A DNA stretch of 7,017 nucleotides from Planctomycetota bacterium. Lineage in GTDB: Bacteria; Planctomycetota; Phycisphaerae; SM23-33; FEN-1343. The stretch's first letter is position 1. Each line of letters begins with the position of its first letter. Shown here in pieces: positions 5,801 to 7,017 of this stretch. Made by a program: the position numbers and the translations under genes. Below the pieces are notes generated by a model that did no database searches, was not told the origin of the DNA, and saw only the letters and a list, made by a program, of their open reading frames with translations. The stretch is taken from contig JABMQG010000328.1 of the NCBI GenBank assembly GCA_013203365.1, positions 1 to 7,017 of the forward strand, written 5' to 3'.

Positions 5801-7017
5801 TCGAAGATGCTCTGTATTGTCGAGCCGACTGCGCCGGCGTCGATATGCGCCAGCGGGATAACCACCAGTTGTATGCCAGGGTCGCTCGTGGCGGAATCCA
5901 GTCTCGCCAGCAGCGCCGTCAGCATTGCAAAGGTCTTGTCGCTGGCCGAGACGATGATCGCGTTGGTCCGCGTATCCACCTCGATGGCGGGCACGTCCTC
6001 CGCCCGAACGCCCTTGGCATTGGGACCGGTGTACAGCCCCTTGACGACTTCGGCCAGGCGGACGGCATCGGCGTTGACCAGCGGGAAGATTCTCACCGAG
6101 CTCATCGATCCGGCGCCTGGGATGTCCATGGAATAGATGACGTCGGCGATAAGCGCCATCACATCGCTGCGGGCGGCGACGACCAGCGTGTTGGTGGTCT
6201 CGTCGGCCTGGATCGTCAAGGCGGGCCTGCCCTTGGGAAATTCGGTGATAAGGGCCTCGCCGGTATCGCGGCGTTTGACCAGCCTTGTCACCTGCGTGCG
6301 AATCCCCTCTGCGCCGGTGACGCTGGTAGCGGCCTCGTCGAAGACTGCCTTCAGGGTCGGCGCCATACGGCTTGCGTCGGCGTGCTTGAGCCTGAAGAGC
6401 CGAACTTCCGTCACGATTTTTCGGCTGTCCCGGTCGAGGTCTTCGACTATCTGCTCGGCCAGTTTCAGGGTTTCCGGCGGGCCGCTGAGGACCAGCGAAT
6501 TGGTTCGCAAATCCGCTGAGACGTTGAGCGGTCCGACCAGCGCCTTGCCCTGGGTATCGGTCGGTTCCGCCCTGCCGGCGACGGGGCCGCCGGACTTGCC
6601 GGAGAGGGTCTGTCGGCCCTGGGTGAAGATCTCGACCAGCACCTTCTTTACACTCTCGGCATCGGCGTTTTTCAGGTGCAGAAGTTGCACATTCGCGGCG
6701 TCGGAGACTGGCACCGTATCCATCAGCTCGACGATAGCCTTGAGGCACTTGAGATTATCCGGCGTGGAAGACAGGATGAGCGAGTTGGACCCCAGCACAG
6801 AGCCTTTGGGCGGGTCGGAGGTGATCTTTATCGGCCTGGTCAGGTCCAGTTGGGGAGGTTCATGTCCGTCGGTGTAGCTGATTCGTAGCAGCCGAATGTG
6901 CTCCTGCAACGCCCGGGCCTGTGTGGTAACCTGGCCCTCGCCGCTAGGGCGCAGCATCTCATTAAGAACTGTCGCGAGCGTAACCGCGTCAGCCTTCAGC
7001 AGCGGCACGACCATAAC
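2869..7017 (-). CDS. Giant GspD-like secretin with at least 12 N1-type repeats (5' end beyond window)
   Basis: An outer-membrane channel protein of the GspD/PilQ secretin superfamily. 1,382 codons are visible and the frame stays open to the right edge (the methionine at 7012-7014 is preceded by an in-frame Val), so the signal peptide and any N0 domain lie outside. Numbered from that methionine: twelve secretin_N (N1-like) repeats from 1 to 1070, each with an opening strand ending in L-x-x-A-D-A and a closing D-x-R-T-N-x-L-I-V-S-A-S then a helix ending in L-D; a secretin barrel domain about 1074-1306; and a polar tail 1307-1381. Typical GspD is 600-750 residues with N0-N3, so this protein is at least twice that because of added periplasmic repeats. 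The barrel keeps all expected motifs and no frameshift is seen. A lipoprotein gene follows after 12 nt. Whether it serves type II secretion, type IV pili or a planctomycete-specific envelope structure cannot be told, as no partner genes are in view. Confidence 0.93.
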   Translation of the reverse strand, partial: VMVVPLLKADAVTLATVLNEMLRPSGEGQVTTQARALQEHIRLLRISYTDGHEPPQLDLTRPIKITSDPPKGSVLGSNSLILSSTPDNLKCLKAIVELMDTVPVSDAANVQLLHLKNADAESVKKVLVEIFTQGRQTLSGKSGGPVAGRAEPTDTQGKALVGPLNVSADLRTNSLVLSGPPETLKLAEQIVEDLDRDSRKIVTEVRLFRLKHADASRMAPTLKAVFDEAATSVTGAEGIRTQVTRLVKRRDTGEALITEFPKGRPALTIQADETTNTLVVAARSDVMALIADVIYSMDIPGAGSMSSVRIFPLVNADAVRLAEVVKGLYTGPNAKGVRAEDVPAIEVDTRTNAIIVSASDKTFAMLTALLARLDSATSDPGIQLVVIPLAHIDAGAVGSTIQSIFEARLRSRTQSGQVPPPQERVNVASEPLANALIVSASKENLALIRGLLAKVDVEPPVETGVVRIYALKHADATRLGELLKNLISQGMYKPGAVAAGDNKILAAREKASVIADPRTNVLIVSASRENFAVIEEIIRRIDLPEDSPVLGDVRTYMLSRANATRLAPMLQKFFDAKRTAEQAVGESGRTLAVTIVPDERTNALLVAGSRESFQNLEKMISELDSEQVVPASEFRVFTLTHATAAALEPTIKELFARRAAPGKQELVTVVADPRSNALIVGATPEDMKTVADLIGRLDARMEAPGEQLQVFALHKADAQQVWETIKGLYEAQGGLKAAGVNLSVNERINAIIVGGGKGDVDRIGELIARLDGEDLARVTEIHVFTLRNADASELADLLTATLTSKPKAMTAESPNRQTLLQFIRRLPDGKKLVTRALQEGVLITADRRANALVVTAPVETMALFKNLIEALDSVSPRTAQIKTFVLKNADARQMAEILQELFRLKNAPANPQAVNYTLVTSKPTTNGQKSSATIGSAEQYALTVTVDSRTNTLLGGGTQQYVNMAAEVIEELDARPAAQRVSAVYRLRNAKASDIEKAVRGWLDQERQRLIQALGADNLGAGHRLLEQEVAIVAVTTTSDVGEATTRSNTLLISASPRYFQTIERMIRTLDEPQPQVLVDVVLAEVTLDDTDELGVDWNMMLSANNGKQSVDFGTRFGVEAGIDTAAGFNLSVTGGDLNFFLRALQSQGRLHVLNRPQIMAFDNQEAKIDVGQSVPVVTSSRVTDSGVINTVSREDVGIMLTITPRISPDGFVRMEVASEVSSISSSNVQISEDFSSPIFNKMQANTTVTVQDGHTIVIGGLITTSEDLRKNKVPLLGDLPLLGALFKSSSLVKNRTELLIILRPRIVRKGADADRVTGEEIRRLNLAEKVGEFIPIDDLFNPLEPARQQQSHDMDIMGDPAKTLIDGPGIAPLEGEPVLTQ
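3097..3795 (-). other. Secretin barrel (C) domain
   Basis: Residues about 1074-1306 of the secretin. In order: QVLVDVVLAEVTLDD (1075-1089) and ELGVDW at the domain entry; LRALQSQGRLHVLNRPQI (1141-1158), the usual single-chain 'L-x-A-L-x-x-x-G-x-x-x-V-L-x-x-P' element; GQSVPVVT (1171-1178), the gate-region V-P; VGIMLTITPRI (1196-1206); the glycine pair GGLI (1259-1262); VPLLGDLPLLGALF (1273-1286); and TELLIILRPRIV (1296-1307), the closing strand. These are the hallmark motifs of a functional outer-membrane secretin multimer, and the overall flavour is closer to GspD than to invasion-type secretins. Confidence 0.95.
3805..7017 (-). repeat. Protein-level tandem array of twelve N1-type secretin repeats
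   Basis: Repeat spans (nt): 1, 6715-7017 (may be incomplete); 2, 6433-6693; 3, 6124-6408; 4, 5896-6099; 5, 5650-5871; 6, 5392-5625; 7, 5146-5364; 8, 4924-5121; 9, 4705-4896; 10, 4402-4680; 11, 4099-4380; 12, 3805-4077. Each has beta-alpha at the front (for example VRIFPLVNADAVRLAEVVKG in repeat 4) and beta-alpha at the back (TRTNAIIVSAS then ALLARLD). Short linkers of 7-9 residues separate the units. Repeats 4-9 are compact (64-78 residues), while 1-3 and 10-12 are longer (87-100) because of a polar insertion between the two halves. In secretins such domains stack as rings lining the periplasmic channel; here twelve rings are predicted, in place of the usual three or four. Confidence 0.9.

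Noticed and set aside
5513..6748. A 411-codon open frame on the minus strand in a different frame from the secretin
   Set aside because: It lies wholly inside the repeat region of the secretin, its product is Arg/Gly/Pro-rich with no recognisable domain, and it is what a GC-rich repeated gene yields in a shifted frame.
3805..7017. CRISPR or other DNA-level repeat array
   Set aside because: The periodicity is in the protein; DNA identity is limited to short strings and units differ in length, with an open frame throughout.

Overview
The window is a compact, fully coding stretch of a diderm (two-membrane) bacterium. All three recognisable genes lie on the minus strand, so transcription runs from right to left. 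By eye the DNA is fairly GC-rich. A GspD-like secretin with a very long repeat array, a small lipoprotein and an Aquifex-type aconitase together point to Planctomycetota, perhaps a Phycisphaerae-like lineage. That placement is inference from gene content; there is no rRNA or marker gene to prove it.

Right to middle (2869-7017): the 3' part of a very large outer-membrane secretin gene, whose start lies beyond the right edge. The visible 1,382 codons hold twelve consecutive secretin N1-type repeats (the first possibly incomplete), then a typical secretin barrel domain and a 75-residue hydrophilic tail. Usual type II secretins carry four periplasmic domains (N0-N3), so this is a strongly extended version and the most interesting item in the window. 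Middle (2335-2856): a 173-residue lipoprotein gene begins 12 nt after the secretin stop, in the same frame, and is almost certainly co-transcribed with it. It is a candidate accessory protein for the secretin, of unrecognised family.

Left (118-2196): a complete aconitate hydratase (TCA cycle) with all three [4Fe-4S] cysteines and the catalytic serine loop. It sits 138 bp downstream of the lipoprotein, has its own good Shine-Dalgarno sequence and a plausible sigma70-type promoter, and seems to be a separate housekeeping unit. At the far left (44-80) a strong hairpin followed by a T-run reads as an intrinsic terminator on the plus strand. It probably ends a convergent gene that lies almost wholly outside the window.

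No tRNA, rRNA, CRISPR array, insertion sequence or phage gene was seen. No other secretion-system parts (GspC, GspE, GspF, pseudopilins) are present, so which machine the secretin serves cannot be decided from this window.
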